Assembly: GCA_037074765.1 (NCBI GenBank)
Contig: JBAMDO010000138.1
Coordinates: 62,001-126,000 of the forward strand
Reading direction: 5' to 3'
Origin: Mansonella perstans
Taxonomy: Eukaryota; Nematoda; Chromadorea; Rhabditida; Onchocercidae
DNA length: 64,000 nucleotides
The notes under the pieces are model-generated. The model had not been told where the DNA came from. It made no database searches and saw only the letters and a list, made by a program, of their open reading frames with translations. The translations under genes and the position numbers were made by a program. Below are positions 62,286 through 64,000 of the stretch, one piece after another (within the stretch, counting starts at the first letter, position 1; every line of letters starts with the position of its first letter).

Positions 62286-63644
62286 CTACGATAACAAGAA
62301 GGACCACCGACAAACTGAATTACTTTTGCCATTTTTTACAATTAATTCAAATCCCTTGTTCAAAAACAAAAAATTCGTACAAACACTTACAGAAGGATGT
62401 TTCAAGTGCAGGTAATACCGTACCACAACCAAATAAACCAGCTCGAGCGATGAAATCAAAAATAGGTTGCTGTATGCCATAAAACATGAAATAGAAATCG
62501 AGCAACCGGAAAACAACAATATAGCGATATGGAATTAATTCATTCTGAAATGTAATGGTTGACAATGGATTTGATTTGCATGCATGTAAATTTAAATTAT
62601 TGATTATTGAATTACTAGTTTCTCCTTCATTGATAATTTTTTTTACAATTTTCAAACTATTAATTAATAAAAGAAAAAAAATTAATTAACTGATCAAAAG
62701 AGTCATTAAATAAACATATAAACCAGCTCGAGCTAAATGGATGATTCATTTCGAAAGCAGAATTCCAATTAAAATGACCAGTTCTCTCCCCTCTTTCATT
62801 AAAAAATAACAAATAAATGCTTAAATGACCAGTTCTTTCTCTCTTTTTCATTGAAAAACAACAAATAAATGCTTAAATGACCAGTTCTTTCTCTCTTTTT
62901 CATCGAAAAACAACAAATAAATCCTTATCCTTCAATGATTATATTCTTTTTTTCGAAACAAAACTAAATTAAGCTAATTTAATTATTCAAGTTAATTAAA
63001 CTTGTTTCACAGCTCACCAAATTTGAAACTGTTGTTACAAGTATATGTGTACCGTATACACCGATTAGTAAGGATGGAAGTGATATAAAATCGAGAATTT
63101 TCAACGCCCTGAAAAAATGCAATATACTCATTCAAATGATACACAGTGATCAATGTATGCAAAATAATTCCGAACAAAATGCATTGAATTATTCCGAAAG
63201 GAGAATTCCATTTAAAATGCTTAAATAACCACTGCATGTCTAGATGACCAGGCATGCTTAAGTGACCGCTGTGTGCTTAAATGACCAGTGCATGTCTAAA
63301 TGATCAAGTAAGCTTAAATAACCGGTGCGTGCTTAAATGACCAGTGCATGCTCAACTGACCAGTTCTTTCTCTCCTTCCCTTTCATTAATCGATTTCATG
63401 AATTTTTTAAAAAATATATTTAGAAAATAAGTTCTGTTAAAAATATGGAATTCATCATTAACAATGAGAAATTTGATTTATAAGTGTGCGAATTTTTGAA
63501 AGCATGATTTTACTAACAAATGGAATTACTCACATAATAGCGCCATCTTGGTATTCAAAATACAGTATCAAACTTAAAATTGTAAATATAAGCCTGATGC
63601 ATGGAGCTTGAAAAACCATCATTTCACAGAATCGTATTCGACCT
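62286..63644 (-). CDS. Organic solute transporter alpha (SLC51A/TMEM184)-like, 3' part
   Basis: Minus-strand exons: 63644-63534, 63108-63018, 62544-62391, 62314-62286 (stop), joining in phase. Upstream exons lie beyond the right edge, so the gene is 5' truncated. The exons encode membrane segments in the order expected for the C-terminal half of Solute_trans_a family proteins. The first has FCEMMVFQAPCIRLIFTIL (family pattern: VLQ, P, R before a TM). The second has DFISLPSLLIGVYGTHIL. The third has FRLLDFYFMFYGIQQPIF, then a Gly and Cys before LPALETSF, comparable to the human LQPSIF...GG..AC..P...LETFL region. Such proteins move sterol-derived and other organic solutes at the plasma membrane. 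The last exon adds only 9 codons, so the tail is short. Both larger introns carry minisatellites. Confidence 0.68.
62775..62925. repeat. ~55-bp tandem repeat in a transporter intron, three copies
   Basis: Three units share AAATGACCAGTTCT, a CTCTCT(T/C)TTTCAT stretch, and AACAAATAAATGCTT. They lie in the intron 62545-63017. Confidence 0.8.
63219..63363. repeat. ~19-bp minisatellite in a transporter intron
   Basis: Seven to eight imperfect units of GCTTAAATGACCAGTGCAT-type sequence. The core TGACCAGT is shared with the 62775-62925 array, so the two arrays are related. They occupy two neighbouring introns (63109-63533 here). Confidence 0.8.
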
Positions 63645-64000
63645 CTGCAAGGCGATCATTTGTAATTTGTTCAAAAATATTGATTAAATTTTTGAAATTC
63701 AAAATTAATTTAAAAAAAAAGGTTTTAAAAATTAATGGAAAATTAAAAGAAAAAAAATCATTGATTCTTCATTGCAATGTGTAATAATTAAATGTAAACA
63801 AAAAAAAGTTAAAACTGAAAAACTTAATAGAAAACCAATTTGAAAAAATTTTGTAGCAAAAATGAAAAATTGATTGAAAATTCAAATTTTTCACAGCAAA
63901 AACTAATTAAACTAATTAGAGTTGCTTATTTAAGATGTTCAAAAAAAGCTATCTGAATACTTTTAATTCATAAGCCTAGAGGAATTCTTGCACAACTTCG
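63645..64000. other. Upstream intron of the transporter-like gene (window edge)
   Basis: AT-rich sequence without a recognisable exon on the minus strand. The acceptor TTGCAG ends at 63645, so this is most simply the intron before the first visible exon. The 5' exons lie outside the window. Confidence 0.5.

Overview
This window is AT-rich nuclear DNA (roughly 70% A+T) from a nematode, most likely a filarial or related spirurid worm. The evidence is short introns ending in TTTTCAG/TTTTAG-like acceptors, acceptors placed just upstream of start codons (typical of spliced-leader trans-splicing), a nematode-style chemoreceptor, and a glyoxalase I close to the metazoan enzyme. The species is an inference. 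No bacterial operons, CRISPR arrays, tRNA or rRNA genes were recognised.

Most real genes are split into exons shorter than 300 nt, so they were rebuilt by hand from splice sites and reading phase. Six models join in frame: (1) a five-exon 7TM chemoreceptor-like GPCR (9735-11885 +, 332 aa); (2) glyoxalase I, GLO1 (14554-15834 -, 185 aa); (3) a 26-exon receptor guanylate cyclase (18146-28642 +, 1371 aa); (4) a 21-exon protein with an RNA-recognition motif, an F-box and about eleven leucine-rich repeats (41166-49980 -, 779 aa); (5) a four-pass MARVEL-like membrane protein (51547-52801 +, 188 aa); (6) the 3' part of an organic solute transporter alpha (SLC51A/TMEM184)-like gene (62286-63644 -, running off the right edge).

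Two further loci look damaged: a secreted protein gene with several frame breaks (34838-37509 -) and a small single-pass membrane protein split by a one-base shift (58971-59499 -). A decayed non-LTR retrotransposon (about 2020-3041 +) has lost its catalytic FADD motif.

Between the genes lie AT-rich spacers with many repeats: a foldback element with 109-bp arms (61745-62173), two perfect hairpins (4868-4911 and 27915-27975), a 34-bp repeat shared between 3.9 and 39.1 kb, segments shared in inverted and permuted order around the GPCR, and several minisatellites at 54-56 kb and 62.7-63.4 kb. The genes do not form one pathway. The receptor guanylate cyclase and the GPCR are both plausible sensory or signalling receptors. 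GLO1 detoxifies methylglyoxal. The RRM/F-box/LRR protein is the most unusual product, because it would join RNA binding to a ubiquitin-ligase substrate adaptor. Three of the 59 modelled introns appear to use GC rather than GT donors.
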